Source of the DNA: Gimesia chilikensis
GTDB taxonomy: Bacteria > Planctomycetota > Planctomycetia > Planctomycetales > Planctomycetaceae
Direction of reading: 5' to 3'
Assembly (NCBI RefSeq): GCF_007744075.1
Contig: NZ_CP036266.1
Coordinates: 1-64,000 of the forward strand
DNA length: 64,000 nt
In this document: piece by piece, positions 11,129-20,527 of the stretch
Numbering within the stretch: position 1 is the stretch's first letter
Layout: every line of letters starts with the position of its first letter
The notes under the pieces: model-generated
Databases searched by the model: none
What the model was told of the DNA's origin: nothing
The model's input: only the letters and a program-made list of their open reading frames with translations
Made by a program: the position numbers and the translations under genes

Positions 11129-11858
11129 AAATTTCGGAGATGTGCATCACCCGGATCGGTTTCTTCTGTCGACGGATGATGCCATTCAGATGCATCAGGC
11201 AGGACATGTCCAAGGCGGTGAGGACTTCAGTGCCCGCCTGCTCGTGATCGTGGACGCGGTCTTCGCCCATCATGCAGGAGACCGCTTCTTCCGCCACGGA
11301 GAACGTTCCCCCGAAGCCGCAGCATTCGTCGGGCCGCTGCAGCTGGGTGATTTCGACCCCCTCAATACTTTCGAGCAGAGCCCGGGCGTTTCCAAAGGGT
11401 TCGCCTACGACTTCACTGGAACTGGCCAGGCGGAGTTCTCGTAAACCGTGACAGCTCTGATGCAGGCCGACCTTGTGAGGGAAGCGACCCGCGAACTGTT
11501 TTACTCCCATTACGGTGGTCAGGTAGTCTGTGAACTCATAGGTTTTTCCTTTGAGATTCTCGTAGTCGACATCGTTCTGGAAATATTCGTCATAGTGATG
11601 CGTGACCATCGAGACACAACTTCCCGAAGGGCAGACGACGGCGTCGTACGCTTTGAAAATCTCGACGAAGCGCTTTGCCAGCGGTCCGACTTCATTCGTA
11701 CAACCGGTGTTGGCCATTGGTTGACCGCAGCAGGTCTGGCTTTCGGGATAGTCGACTTCGACACCGAAATGCTCGAGGATTTTCAGAGTGGCAATCCCCA
11801 CCTGCGGGAACAGCTGATCAACATAACAGGGGATAAACAGGCCAACTTTGGGCGCCAT
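11112..11858 (-). CDS. lutA: CCG-domain protein LutA
   Basis: First gene of the lactate oxidation operon. The 248-residue protein has two cysteine-rich CCG domains that hold an iron-sulfur cluster: CCGQPMANTG in the first half and CCGFGGTFSVAEE in the second, with a conserved HQSCHGLRELRL segment between them. This two-CCG layout and length match LutA/YkgE, related to heterodisulfide reductase and glycolate oxidase subunits. No regulatory gene (LutR type) is adjacent. A glycolate-oxidising role is a less likely alternative because no GlcD-type flavoprotein is nearby. Confidence 0.93.
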   Translation of the reverse strand: MAPKVGLFIPCYVDQLFPQVGIATLKILEHFGVEVDYPESQTCCGQPMANTGCTNEVGPLAKRFVEIFKAYDAVVCPSGSCVSMVTHHYDEYFQNDVDYENLKGKTYEFTDYLTTVMGVKQFAGRFPHKVGLHQSCHGLRELRLASSSEVVGEPFGNARALLESIEGVEITQLQRPDECCGFGGTFSVAEEAVSCMMGEDRVHDHEQAGTEVLTALDMSCLMHLNGIIRRQKKPIRVMHISEIFAECL

Positions 11859-12079
11859 GGCAGGAAACTCATCAGGGGTTTCGAAGGGTTCTCAATTCAA
11901 TCACTGATACTCTCTCTTTTATAGTCCTCCGGGTCATGAATGCCAAGCCGACCACGAGTTGAGAATGCGGACGTTCAGTGAGAAATCGCGGTCAATGCAC
12001 TCAGAAGGGAAGCCTCAGTGAGATATTAAATCTTCCTGCGTAATTCCTGTGCCCCTGATTCAAAGAGGATTGAGCGTAC

Positions 12080-12856
12080 TTATGCGGCGGGTCTCAGAGA
12101 GACGGCACCCGCGGTTTGCCAGTTTTTTTCGATGTGCGCGAGATTCAAGCCACCCACAACCAGATTACTGACACCGGGATTTTCGAGGACAAACGAGATC
12201 GCTTCCGCAGGGGGAAGATGTCCGGAAGCGAGCCCTTTTTTGACCAGAATGCCGACACCCTGGTCTGCAGCGCGTTGAATCAGCTCTGCGTGCGAAGGAT
12301 CTTCGAGGTGATATTCGACCATCAAGAGATCAGCCCACTTCAGAGCCGCAGTGCCACCTGCCACGGTTTTTCCTGACAGACCGATCCAGCGAATCTTGCC
12401 CGCCTGTTGAAACGACTGCAGGACCTCTACGGCATCGCTCTCGTTGAGAATTTTCTGATCGTCTCCGTTGGAGTGAATCAGAACCATGTCCAGCACATCG
12501 GTCTTCAGGCGTTGCAGACTTCGCTCCAGGCTGGCGGTCAGACTCGCGCGAGAATAGTCGTAGTTTGATTGTCCGTTTTCAAAGGTCTCACCGATTTTGG
12601 TCGACAGCAGAAACTCAGTGCGGCGGTGTGACAGAAAGCGGCCGATACGTTCTTCGCTGATGCCATACGCGGGTGCCGTGTCGATGTGATTGATACCCAG
12701 ATCGAGAATCGAGTTGAGTAGCGTTTCGGTGGTGGCGTCATCGGGCAGGTCGTAAGCCTGGCTGTATTTGATCTGTTGATTGCGGCCGATCTTGAACGCG
12801 CCGAAGCCAAGAGCACTGATGGAAGCACCCGTATTTCCCAGGGGACGATATTGCAT
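12080..12856 (-). CDS. Aldo/keto reductase family protein
   Basis: A 258-residue NAD(P)H-dependent oxidoreductase of the aldo/keto reductase fold. The catalytic tetrad is visible: Asp and Tyr in NHIDTAPAYG, Lys in LSTKIGE and His in VLIHSNGD. The C-terminal NLVVGGLNLAHIEKNW segment fits the cofactor-binding end. It is shorter than the usual 280-330 residues. It lies 19 nt downstream of an FAD-dependent oxidoreductase on the same strand, so the two probably work on the same or linked substrates, which I cannot name. Confidence 0.88.
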   Translation of the reverse strand: MQYRPLGNTGASISALGFGAFKIGRNQQIKYSQAYDLPDDATTETLLNSILDLGINHIDTAPAYGISEERIGRFLSHRRTEFLLSTKIGETFENGQSNYDYSRASLTASLERSLQRLKTDVLDMVLIHSNGDDQKILNESDAVEVLQSFQQAGKIRWIGLSGKTVAGGTAALKWADLLMVEYHLEDPSHAELIQRAADQGVGILVKKGLASGHLPPAEAISFVLENPGVSNLVVGGLNLAHIEKNWQTAGAVSLRPAA

Positions 12857-12875
12857 GCTGATGAGTCTTTCTGCT

Positions 12876-14123
12876 TCAGGCGGCGGTAGTACGTGCGTCG
12901 TTCTCTTCCAGTGTCAGCCACTCCGATGCTGTTTCCCAGGGAGGCAGCGCGACAGTGGGGCGGGCTAATTTCTGGAGTGCCGTGAGATCGGAATGCTTGC
13001 CAGACGCAGGCGAGATTCCCTGTTTCTTGAGGCAGTCGAACACATCTTCTGCCAGCTGTGGTGCCAAAGCCAGTTTGGTAGGCCAGGCGGTGATCAGGTT
13101 TCCTTCGACAACCAGTTGAGGCGTTTCCGGTCGCAGGCCTGACTTCGTGGCTCCTTCGGCACGATCAACCTGGTACGAAGTCCATTCCAGGCCGGAGACG
13201 TTGATCCCGGGCATGACAGCCTTTAGCTCCCGGGCAGCGTGAGCGACGAGTTCCTGTCGAGACTGACCAACGCCCTGTTCGGCGATCTGGCCTCCCAGTT
13301 GCCAGACAGTGCGTCCCTGGGAGTCGGTATCTGAAGTGATCGTCACCCGTGTTTTAGCGCCGTCGACACAGTGCCCGTTGAACGGCGGCAGGTTACCCCG
13401 CACGAGAACCATGTGCAGGGGGCGTCGTTGCATGAAGGGGGCGGTCTGAGAAACGGCATCCGGGCGTGCCTGGGTGCGAAGCGATTCGTTACCGCTGCCG
13501 GCAGTCAGCAGAACAGAACGAGTGTTGATCGTAAGTGGATCGTCCTCGGTGGTCTGCAGTTGAACCGCAGTGATGTTTCCGTGTGTGTCTGTTTGAAAGG
13601 TCAGCTGTGCGGGATCGTATTTAAAAATCTGGTCGGCGTGCGTTTGTGCCAGATTGCTGATCAGGCTGAAGGGAGAGATCACCTGTTCTTCCATGACGCC
13701 GATGGAACCGGGGCAGCCGGCGAGGACCGACGGTGTTTCGTCAGCGGTCAGACTTCGGGGTGCGACGCGGAGACCCATTTTGGCACCGAACATTCCCAGC
13801 CGTGAGGAGAGGGATTCGGTTCGCCAGAGATAGCAGTGAGGTGAGCGGACTTCGGTCTGCGAAAGATCGGGCGTCTGTTCGCCGGTGAGGGATTTCCGCC
13901 AGATCAGCGGCATCTCACGGATTCCGCGTGCGGATCCGGTCATCATGCCCTGCAGCGTGTATTTCAATCCGCCGTGGATAATTCCCTGGGAGGCGATGGT
14001 CTGGCCGCTGCCCAGTTCGAAAGCTTCGAGCAGAAGACACCGGTATCCCCGCCGCGTGGCTTCGCTCAGGGTCCAGAGGCCGGCAATGCCTCCTCCGAAG
14101 ATAATCAGATCTGCCGCAGGCAC
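12876..14123 (-). CDS. FAD-dependent oxidoreductase (DAO family)
   Basis: A 415-residue flavoprotein. The N-terminus has a dinucleotide-binding motif DLIIFGGGIAGLWTLSEA followed by LLLEAFELGSGQTIASQGIIHGG, a pattern of the D-amino-acid oxidase / glycerol-3-phosphate dehydrogenase group (S-Q-G-x-I-H-G-G contacts the flavin). The substrate cannot be told from sequence. It is the upstream member of a two-gene unit with the aldo/keto reductase. A perfect hairpin terminator lies 84 bp upstream and separates it from the RidA-like gene. Confidence 0.85.
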   Translation of the reverse strand: MPAADLIIFGGGIAGLWTLSEATRRGYRCLLLEAFELGSGQTIASQGIIHGGLKYTLQGMMTGSARGIREMPLIWRKSLTGEQTPDLSQTEVRSPHCYLWRTESLSSRLGMFGAKMGLRVAPRSLTADETPSVLAGCPGSIGVMEEQVISPFSLISNLAQTHADQIFKYDPAQLTFQTDTHGNITAVQLQTTEDDPLTINTRSVLLTAGSGNESLRTQARPDAVSQTAPFMQRRPLHMVLVRGNLPPFNGHCVDGAKTRVTITSDTDSQGRTVWQLGGQIAEQGVGQSRQELVAHAARELKAVMPGINVSGLEWTSYQVDRAEGATKSGLRPETPQLVVEGNLITAWPTKLALAPQLAEDVFDCLKKQGISPASGKHSDLTALQKLARPTVALPPWETASEWLTLEENDARTTAA

Positions 14124-14206
14124 GATGAGAATCCTTTCTCACAGTGAGAAGGTGTCCCTTCCCGTAAAACGTCAATTTGAACGGAGTTGAAGCTGTTTTT
14201 TAATGA

Positions 14207-14242
14207 TTTTACCCCGATTCGGGAAGGTGAATCGGGGTAAAA
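14207..14242. terminator. Two-way intrinsic terminator
   Basis: Arms TTTTACCCCGATTC (14207-14220) and GAATCGGGGTAAAA (14229-14242) are perfectly complementary over 14 bp with an 8-nt loop, with T and A runs on the outer sides. It lies 53 bp past the RidA-like gene and would end that minus-strand transcript before the FAD oxidoreductase gene. Confidence 0.8.
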
Positions 14243-14295
14243 TGCGTGTTCAGAGTATCAGTTTCAGCGAAAAAGGAGCGTTCGGAGCATCCAGA

Positions 14296-14775
14296 TCAGA
14301 TGGAGGCCCGGGCTTCTTTCTTGAGCAGCACGATGGCTTCGACTTCGACTGAGATATTACCGGGCAGTGAACCCATGCCGACGGCACTGCGGGCGGCGCG
14401 ACCATTTTCGCCGAAAATCTGCACCATCAGATCGCTGAAGCCGTTGATGACCTGTGGATGATGTTTGAAATCGGGGGCGGCATTGACCATGCCGAGCACT
14501 TTGACGAAGCGATCGATGCGATTGAGGTCACCCAGGTACTGTTTGAGGGTCGCCAGCATGGTCAGACCAACAGCGCGGGCCGCTTCAACACCCTGTTCCT
14601 CGGTGATTTCTTCGCCAACCCGTCCTTTGTGCATAGAGCCGTCCGTTTTGACGGGGCCATGGCCGGAGATATACAGCATGTCTTCCACCTGGACGACGGG
14701 GTTGTAGATTCCACCTGGTTTGGGGGCTTCAGGGAGTTCCAGATTCAGTTCCTGAATTTTTGCCTCGATGCTCAT
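14296..14775 (-). CDS. RidA-like (YjgF/UK114 family) protein
   Basis: A 159-residue member of the RidA/YjgF family. Archetypal RidA hydrolyses reactive enamine/imine intermediates to keto acids plus ammonia. The family pattern is visible: GIYNPVVQVEDMLYISGHGP near the N-terminus, the central ARAVGLTMLATLKQYLGDLNRI helix, VKVLGMVNAAPDF, and the C-terminal ARSAVGMGSLPGNISVEVEAIVLL strand. It is about 30 residues longer than RidA itself, which fits the YjgF-like subgroup with an N-terminal helix. The catalytic arginine found near residue 105 of true RidA is not obviously present in the same place (the segment reads GRAARSAVGMGSLP), so imine hydrolysis is uncertain. Confidence 0.85.
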   Translation of the reverse strand: MSIEAKIQELNLELPEAPKPGGIYNPVVQVEDMLYISGHGPVKTDGSMHKGRVGEEITEEQGVEAARAVGLTMLATLKQYLGDLNRIDRFVKVLGMVNAAPDFKHHPQVINGFSDLMVQIFGENGRAARSAVGMGSLPGNISVEVEAIVLLKKEARASI

Positions 14776-15086
14776 TTTCGGTTCCTGTGTTTAAAAAGTT
14801 CGATTCGATCAGAAAGTGTCATTTCAGGCAGCCGATTCCCGGGCGGGCGAGGGGTGCCGACTCTATTCCAGAATAAAACGAGCCCTGCTGATTTCCAATC
14901 GCCCGACGAAAACTCTTTTCAAAAACAGAATGATCCGGGAGAAGTCCAATTCCGTATCCAATACGGGTAGGCGTGGAAAAATAGAAAAAGGGTGTAAAAA
15001 TCCTTTCGGAACTGACTATCAGACCGTTATGATACGCGGGAGAGAGACCTCTCGAAATCAACTACTTGCAGGGAGTTAAGCAGACT

Positions 15087-16022
15087 ATGGATAATCTTTG
15101 GCAAATCGCAGGATTTCTGCTCGGGGGATTTTGTATCATCCTGGGCATCGTCTTTCTGGCGTTGTTCGCCCGGTATTTCAAGCTCTGGATCCAGGCCTTC
15201 TTTTCCCGTGCGAAGATCGGCCCGTTAGCTCTGGTCTTCATGTCGCTCCGGAAGGTAAAACCTTCGGTGATCGTGGACACCAAAATCATGGCGGTCCAGG
15301 CGGGTCTGACAGATATTCCGACGCAGTCATACGAAGCTCACTACCTGGCGGGGGGCAATGTGCATCGTGTGGTGCATGCGTTGATTGTTGCACACCGGGC
15401 CCGAATCGAACTCGACTGGGATACCGCCTGTGCAATTGACCTGGCAGGACGAAACATCATCAGCGCGGTGGAAACAAGCGTGGACCCCAAAGTCATTGAC
15501 TGTCCCGATCCGAAAAAGAGTGGTCGGCCGACTCTGGATGGCGTCGCGAAAGACGGCATTCAGCTGAAAGCCCGTGCTCGCGTCACGGTGCGAACCAACC
15601 TGAACCAGCTGGTGGGTGGGGCAACGGAAGATACGGTTATCGCCCGCGTCGGCGAGGGGATCGTCTCCGCCATCGGTTCCTGTGAGAGTCATAAAGAAGT
15701 TCTGGCGAATCCGTCCGTGATTGCCCGCAACGTGCTGGACCGGGGCCTGGATTCTCAGACTGCGTTTTCGATTGTTTCAATTGATATCGCCGACATTGAT
15801 GTGGGCGAGAATATTGGCGCCCGTCTGCGAGCAGACCAGGCAGAAGCGGACGTACGAATTGCCCAGGCCCGGGCAGAAGAACGCCGTGCTGAGGCAGTTG
15901 CCTCCGAACAGGAGATGGTAGCCCGGACTCAGGAAAACCAGGCGAAAGTCGTCCTGGCGGAAGCAGAAGTGCCTCTGGCGATGGCCGAAGCCTTCTCACA
16001 TGGTAATTTACGGGCAGTTTAA
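15087..16022 (+). CDS. floA: Flotillin-like protein FloA
   Basis: Membrane-scaffold protein of the bacterial FloA (YqfA) family, which forms mobile membrane foci and affects membrane fluidity and raft-like domains. Start chosen at ATG 15087, preceded by GGGAG 11 nt upstream; an in-frame TTG at 15066 is less likely. The 311-residue protein has an N-terminal membrane segment ([23 protein letters not shown], in two parts), an SPFH/PHB-like domain with the family motif [40 protein letters not shown] and [16 protein letters not shown], and an EA-rich coiled C-terminal region. It is shorter than some FloA at the C-terminus. No NfeD partner gene is adjacent. Confidence 0.92.
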   Translation: MDNLWQIAGFLLGGFCIILGIVFLALFARYFKLWIQAFFSRAKIGPLALVFMSLRKVKPSVIVDTKIMAVQAGLTDIPTQSYEAHYLAGGNVHRVVHALIVAHRARIELDWDTACAIDLAGRNIISAVETSVDPKVIDCPDPKKSGRPTLDGVAKDGIQLKARARVTVRTNLNQLVGGATEDTVIARVGEGIVSAIGSCESHKEVLANPSVIARNVLDRGLDSQTAFSIVSIDIADIDVGENIGARLRADQAEADVRIAQARAEERRAEAVASEQEMVARTQENQAKVVLAEAEVPLAMAEAFSHGNLRAV

Positions 16023-16176
16023 CTGATTTAATGATCAGTAGATAAGAGGTTGTCGATCAATACAATCAGTCCGGCTGTAAGGGATTCAACAGCACCAGAA
16101 ATGGTTTCAAAGCGGACTTGATTGAGAGGTCGATGAATTAAAGCAGCCAGACAGGATGTGTTTTTGTAAAAACTGG

Positions 16177-16206
16177 TTGAAATTTAGTCTGGTGATTGAC
16201 TAATAT
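16177..16206 (+). promoter_or_regulatory. Possible sigma-70 promoter
   Basis: TTGAAA (16177-16182) and TAATAT (16201-16206) are separated by 18 nt, about 75 bp before the small gene at 16282. The rest of the 259-bp gap after floA shows no clear gene. Confidence 0.4.
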
Positions 16207-16281
16207 GGTGTCAGTAACAGCAGCAGGAGGTTGTTGTGGACTGAATTCTCCGGATCACCTCGAGAGAGTTTTTGTTTACCT

Positions 16282-16491
16282 ATGGCAGAAATCGCAAATA
16301 TCAATATTACGGAAAAACAACTGGACCTCCTTTTGTCAGGTTTGCGCTACGTTAAAAGTGCGGAAAAGCTGCGAGTGGAAGATCCCACACCTGAATATGT
16401 CCGTAGCCGGACCGAGAAGCTGGAAGAAATTACCGCTCTCGAAAAGACTCTGAATTCTTCACCGCGCCAGGAAAGTGCTGCTCAGGTTTGA
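16282..16491 (+). CDS. Small protein of unknown function
   Basis: A 69-residue hydrophilic protein. The start at ATG 16282 gives a protein beginning MAEIANINITEKQLDLLLSG; an upstream in-frame start at 16231 would add 17 residues of poor quality. The body is mostly charged helix with a SGLRYVKSAEKLRVEDP segment. No signal peptide, membrane segment or metal motif. I do not recognise the family. It stands alone between floA and the KAS III gene, with its own possible promoter upstream. Confidence 0.6.
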   Translation: MAEIANINITEKQLDLLLSGLRYVKSAEKLRVEDPTPEYVRSRTEKLEEITALEKTLNSSPRQESAAQV

Positions 16492-16630
16492 GAATTACCA
16501 GCGCTTAGGTTGAGTTTAGTTCCCAGATTCAATTCAATAGGACGGTTCGCGTTGCGCGCATTGGCCCAGTCCCGCCGCGCAGCGTACCGTGTTTGTTATG
16601 ATCTGATGAGATGGGAATATCTTACCTCCT

Positions 16631-17677
16631 ATGCGTTATGAGCATGTCTGCGTCGAAGCTGTCAGTTGTACGCTTCCCCCCCACGTTGTCACTTCGGATG
16701 AACTCGAAGCGCGTCTGGCCCCGGTTTACGATCGTTTAGGTCTGCCTGCGGGCCGACTTGAGCTAATGACGGGTATCCAGGAACGCCGCTTTTTTGATCC
16801 CGGAACACTCCCCGGTTCGATCAGCGCGCAGACCGTCAATCAAATGCTCGACGAAAGTGGATTCGACCGCAAACACATCGGCGGCCTGATTCATGGCTCC
16901 GTCTGTCGCGATCAGCTGGAACCGGCGACCGCCAGTGGTGTGCATCATGCCACACAACTTCCTCAGAATTCCCTCGTTCTAGACGTGAGTAATGCCTGCC
17001 TGGGTCTCTTAAACGGCATGGTTTTCCTGGCCAATATGATCGAAATGGGTCAGATTCGTGCCGGGATTGTGGTGGGAACTGAAGTCGGACGCGATCTGGT
17101 GGAAGGGACCATCGATGATCTGCTGGAAGACAGCACGTTGACCCGCAAATCGATCAAGAATCATTTTGCCTCACTGACAATCGGCAGTGGTTCTGCAGCG
17201 ATCCTGCTTTGTGACCGTAAGTTAAGTAAAACCGGTCATCGTCTGCTGGGGGGGAGTTTCCAGACTGACACGTCCAGTCACGAGCTCTGTGCCGGGGGTG
17301 TCGAAGCCCAGAAGCACGGCGATCACCGGCCGCGGATGCAGACCGATTCCGAATCCCTGCTGGTGGCAGGAGTTAACCTGGCGATTCCGACCTGGGAAGC
17401 GACTAAAACCACTCTGGGTTGGGAAAACGAGGATGTGAACCAGGTCTTTACCCATCAGGTCGGTAAAGCACACCGGAAACTGCTGCTGGATAGGCTGGGC
17501 CTCGATCCCGCTTTGGATTACCCGACCGTTGAACGGCTGGGTAACACTGGAGCCGCCGCCCTCCCCATGGCATGGGCGCTCGGGATTCAGGATCAGATTC
17601 TGCGGGACGAGGCCAAAATTGCCCTGCTGGGAATCGGCAGTGGTCTGAATTCTCTCATGCTGGGTGTCCAGTGGTAA
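16631..17677 (+). CDS. 3-oxoacyl-ACP synthase III-like thiolase-fold enzyme
   Basis: A 348-residue KAS III family enzyme that condenses an acyl thioester with malonyl-ACP or another acyl donor. The catalytic triad is visible: Cys in [13 protein letters not shown], His in [10 protein letters not shown] and Asn in [12 protein letters not shown]. The length is slightly above FabH (about 320), and the sequence lacks the canonical FabH N-terminal block, so it may be a side-branch enzyme for special lipids or hydrocarbons such as OleA rather than the housekeeping FabH. There are no oleB/C/D or fab genes around it. Confidence 0.82.
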   Translation: MRYEHVCVEAVSCTLPPHVVTSDELEARLAPVYDRLGLPAGRLELMTGIQERRFFDPGTLPGSISAQTVNQMLDESGFDRKHIGGLIHGSVCRDQLEPATASGVHHATQLPQNSLVLDVSNACLGLLNGMVFLANMIEMGQIRAGIVVGTEVGRDLVEGTIDDLLEDSTLTRKSIKNHFASLTIGSGSAAILLCDRKLSKTGHRLLGGSFQTDTSSHELCAGGVEAQKHGDHRPRMQTDSESLLVAGVNLAIPTWEATKTTLGWENEDVNQVFTHQVGKAHRKLLLDRLGLDPALDYPTVERLGNTGAAALPMAWALGIQDQILRDEAKIALLGIGSGLNSLMLGVQW

Positions 17678-18019
17678 GACGCGCTTCTCTGCGCGAATAA
17701 TTCTCTCTTCTTTCTGAATCCGGGGTCCCGGTTATCTGTAGTGGTTATTGTGTTTGGGGTGGTTTTTATTAATTTACCGCTCCGGGGGATCGTGCCTGCC
17801 CTGAGTCCGTCTGGACACTAAGTTCCGGTTATTACTGAAAATCCGAACGGTCTGCATATCTGGATTGCCGGAAATGTTCCGATGTTTGCCAGTAGCGATG
17901 CCTGCTACCGGTCTTGAGGTGCAAGATCGAAGTTCGCGGTACATGAAGTTTTTCCGCGGCTGTTTTCAGTCAAGGCGCTCTCAGTCACTTTCAGGGATGT
18001 CACAGACAGGATCCGCCAG
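17678..18019. other. Intergenic region upstream of the porin gene
   Basis: This 342-bp gap holds a small hairpin right after the KAS III stop (CGCGC 17680-17684 and GCGCG 17691-17695, loop 6 nt, without a U-tract), which may be a weak terminator. The rest shows no convincing gene; a frame at 17865-18068 has no family features. The porin promoter presumably lies here but no clear hexamer pair was found. Confidence 0.4.
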
Positions 18020-19663
18020 ATGCGTTTACGCTCTCTCTTATCAGTTGGTTGTGTGCTTTCCTCTTTGACTGCTGCCGAACTCAAAGCGGAAAATCTGGGA
18101 TCGATTGTTCCCCCCGCGCCCGCAGCACAGTCTGAGACTGCAGGTGAAGACGCTCAGCTGACTCCGGTCGCTGAAGTGTTTCAGCCTGGCGCAGATCCGA
18201 TTGAGTCAGAAGAGAATCCGCAACCGGAGACCCTGAATGAAACTGAGGAGTCGGAAGACCAGATCATCTTCGACGATCCCTCGCCGGTAAAACCGCCGGC
18301 CGATCCGTATAAGCCCCTGTTCTTTGATAACACTTTCGGCAGCTATCTCAGCAATCCCAACCATCCCTGGCTGTTGGGAGAGCGGTTGAAGGAGATGCCG
18401 CTGGGAGATGAATGTTCGCCTTACACTCTGTCGGTGGGTGGCGAGCTGCGGCACCGCTGGATGCACGAACAAAACCGACTGCGTCCCGGCGGACCCATCA
18501 ATACCGATTACAATCTGTGGCGCTGGCGTCAGTACTTCGATCTGCATATCAGCGATTTTGCCCGCGTCTATTTTGAAGGCATTGATGCCTCGATCTTCGA
18601 TAACGATCTGCCACCTACGCCGATTGATATTAACCGCTGGAATGTGCAAAACGCGTTTGTGGATGTCAAACTGCACGAGTGGGATGGGGCGCCCGGGTGG
18701 TTCCGCTATGGTCGACAGGAAATGTTGTACGGTTCTCAGCACCTGATCTCACCCCTGGACTGGTCGAATACCCGCCGGAATTTTGAAGGCTTCAAATACT
18801 TTCACCATACCGATTCGGTACACTTCGACGCCTTCATCACCAACCCCGTAAACGCAGCAGCCGGAAATCAGCCGCTTTCCCGGTATGACAATGGCCGGGA
18901 TAAGCCGGATACCTCGGTGACTTTCAGCGGGATCTACATGACATTCCTGGACGCTGGTCCTGAGCTGATCGACCTGTATTATCTCTGGCTGCGTGATGAA
19001 ACCAACACGCCGAACCGCCCCGATGGTTCACGTCATACCCTGGGGGGACGCTATAAAAACTCCTGGGAAGTTCAGAACGAATGCTGCCAGGTTACCCGCA
19101 TCTGGGACTTTGAAACCGAAGGTGCTTACCAGTTCGGGGTCGATGACAGCAAGCGTGTATCGGCAGGGTTCTGGACCGCAGTACTGGGTCACACCTGGAC
19201 CACGGTTCCCTGGCAGCCCCGTTTGAGTGGTCTGTTCTACTACGGTTCAGGGAACCACGATCCCAACGGAAGCACGAACAATACGTTCAACACACTCTAC
19301 CCGCTGGGCCACGCCTACTGGGGGATCATCGACAACCTGTCCGGTCAGAACCTGTTTGACTGGAGCCTGCAGCTGAATGCGAAGCCGGCAAAGAAGGTGA
19401 GCCTGGTCAGTGCGTTCCACTGGTTCGAAAAAGCAACCAGCAACGACTACCTGTATAACGTCGCCGGTGCTCCGGTCGGAACGCTGGGAGGCAGCCGCGA
19501 CATCGGACAGGAACTCGACCTGATCGCGATTTACAACTTCAACCCGAACTTCAACATCCAGGCCGGCTACTCCTGGTTCTGGTATGGCGACTTCGTCGGG
19601 ACCAACATTCCGCCACGGAATACCGCAACTCAGTTCTACGTGCAGACGACTGTGCGGTATTGA
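18020..19663 (+). CDS. AlgE/alginate-export-like outer-membrane beta-barrel protein
   Basis: A 547-residue protein with a signal peptide (MRLRSLLSVGCVLSSLTAAELKA in two parts), a proline/glutamate-rich spacer of about 80 residues, then a domain resembling the alginate-export family: a SVGGELRHRWMHEQN strand, WRWRQYFDLHISDFARVYFEGI, AFVDVKL...WFRYGRQEMLYGSQHLISPLDWSNTRRNFEGF (shown in parts), and repeated amphipathic strands ending in an aromatic-terminated QFYVQTTVRY, as expected of outer-membrane barrels. The substrate is unknown; planctomycetes contain many such barrels of unproven specificity. It stands alone on the plus strand. Confidence 0.82.
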   Translation: MRLRSLLSVGCVLSSLTAAELKAENLGSIVPPAPAAQSETAGEDAQLTPVAEVFQPGADPIESEENPQPETLNETEESEDQIIFDDPSPVKPPADPYKPLFFDNTFGSYLSNPNHPWLLGERLKEMPLGDECSPYTLSVGGELRHRWMHEQNRLRPGGPINTDYNLWRWRQYFDLHISDFARVYFEGIDASIFDNDLPPTPIDINRWNVQNAFVDVKLHEWDGAPGWFRYGRQEMLYGSQHLISPLDWSNTRRNFEGFKYFHHTDSVHFDAFITNPVNAAAGNQPLSRYDNGRDKPDTSVTFSGIYMTFLDAGPELIDLYYLWLRDETNTPNRPDGSRHTLGGRYKNSWEVQNECCQVTRIWDFETEGAYQFGVDDSKRVSAGFWTAVLGHTWTTVPWQPRLSGLFYYGSGNHDPNGSTNNTFNTLYPLGHAYWGIIDNLSGQNLFDWSLQLNAKPAKKVSLVSAFHWFEKATSNDYLYNVAGAPVGTLGGSRDIGQELDLIAIYNFNPNFNIQAGYSWFWYGDFVGTNIPPRNTATQFYVQTTVRY

Positions 19664-19684
19664 TCTGATTGTGGGATGAGTGGA

Positions 19685-19875
19685 TCTTTCGCCGGGTGGT
19701 CCCGAATGTAATTCGGGATTGCCGCAGGCAACAGGAGGTGGCTGAGAGAACGTTCTTTGCAGAGAGCGTGTCCCTGAAGCTTTTAATCTTGTAACAGAAG
19801 CTTTGTTATCCACTGTCTGCGTGAATTGCAACCTCCTGCTCGCTGCGCTCGGCCCGGATTACATCCGAGCCCACC
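19685..19875. repeat. Hairpin-repeat region, diverged copy of the dispersed family
   Basis: TCCCGAAT and ATTCGGGA (around 19697-19715, 3-nt loop GTA) form an 8-bp hairpin shortly after the porin stop. At 19832-19875 there is a copy of the CCTCCTGCTCGCTGCGCTCG repeat followed by a GCCCGGAT/ATCCGAGC hairpin with one mismatch. The same units recur at 25015-25197, 26566-26748 and, more diverged, near 34400-34530. Confidence 0.7.
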
Positions 19876-19904
19876 CTTTTTTCTTTAAGGTGTGAGCATC
19901 TCGT

Positions 19905-19979
19905 CTATGGTTCTGAAACCTGGGTTTCTTTTGGTTGTAACTGCCCATCAATCCAGTCGGCTATGATCGCGGCTTCCTG
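19905..19979 (-). pseudogene. 3'-end remnant of an alpha/beta-hydrolase gene (copy 1)
   Basis: This 75-bp piece matches the last 24 codons plus stop of the intact hydrolase at 22526-23455. In the same frame the minus strand reads QEAAIIADWIDGQLQPKETQ then VSEP and a stop, against HEEVAKMADWIDAQLQPKETQ then VSEP in the intact gene. Directly upstream in this frame there is a stop codon and no further homology. It lies 8 nt from the 115-codon gene. Confidence 0.8.
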
Positions 19980-19987
19980 TTATTCAC

Positions 19988-20335
19988 TCACCAGATTACG
20001 ACACAGGCGTCTGTCTCTCTGGCGAGTTTGACGGCATCAATTATATTTTGAATACGATACGTGATCGAGTCTGGATCTTGTGGATACTGATCCAGATGAT
20101 TTAGCAACAGCAGACACTCCTGAGAAAGACGATCCAGTTCTGTTGGAGTGGTACAATATAAATCTGCCTGACTCAGTTGTGTTAACAGGCTCAGTCCCAG
20201 GGATTCCGATTGTGGAGATCCGTATAAAGTATTTCTCCATGATTCAAAACCCGCGAGTTCTTTGTGGTGTTCGACTTCGACGAAGTCCATCTCTCCATTG
20301 GGATTTCTCTTGAAAACATTCACCAGAAGTGACAT
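19988..20335 (-). CDS. Small protein of unknown function
   Basis: A 115-residue soluble protein starting MSLLVNVFKRNPNGEMDFVE, with a central PTELDRLSQECLLLLNHLDQ helix and the C-terminus AVKLARETDACVVIW. There is no signal peptide or membrane segment. The family is not recognised; the size and setting (next to unrelated small unknowns and a broken hydrolase end) resemble immunity-type accessory genes, which is inference only. Upstream is a divergent gap of 192 bp before the zinc-ribbon gene. Confidence 0.6.
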   Translation of the reverse strand: MSLLVNVFKRNPNGEMDFVEVEHHKELAGFESWRNTLYGSPQSESLGLSLLTQLSQADLYCTTPTELDRLSQECLLLLNHLDQYPQDPDSITYRIQNIIDAVKLARETDACVVIW

Positions 20336-20527
20336 AGATAAGTTTCAGCTTTCATGATGCGTGTCCAAGTCAGGGCTGTCCTACAGTAAGAACTCAGTAA
20401 TCAAAACAGAATAAAATCGATCCGCAATCTATGAGATACCAGCTGTAATCAAGCTTCTTCTGAAATCAAACTCCATGTTCGAGATATCTCGCAGTTTTTG
20501 TCTGATACTCAATTTAAGGTAAACCGT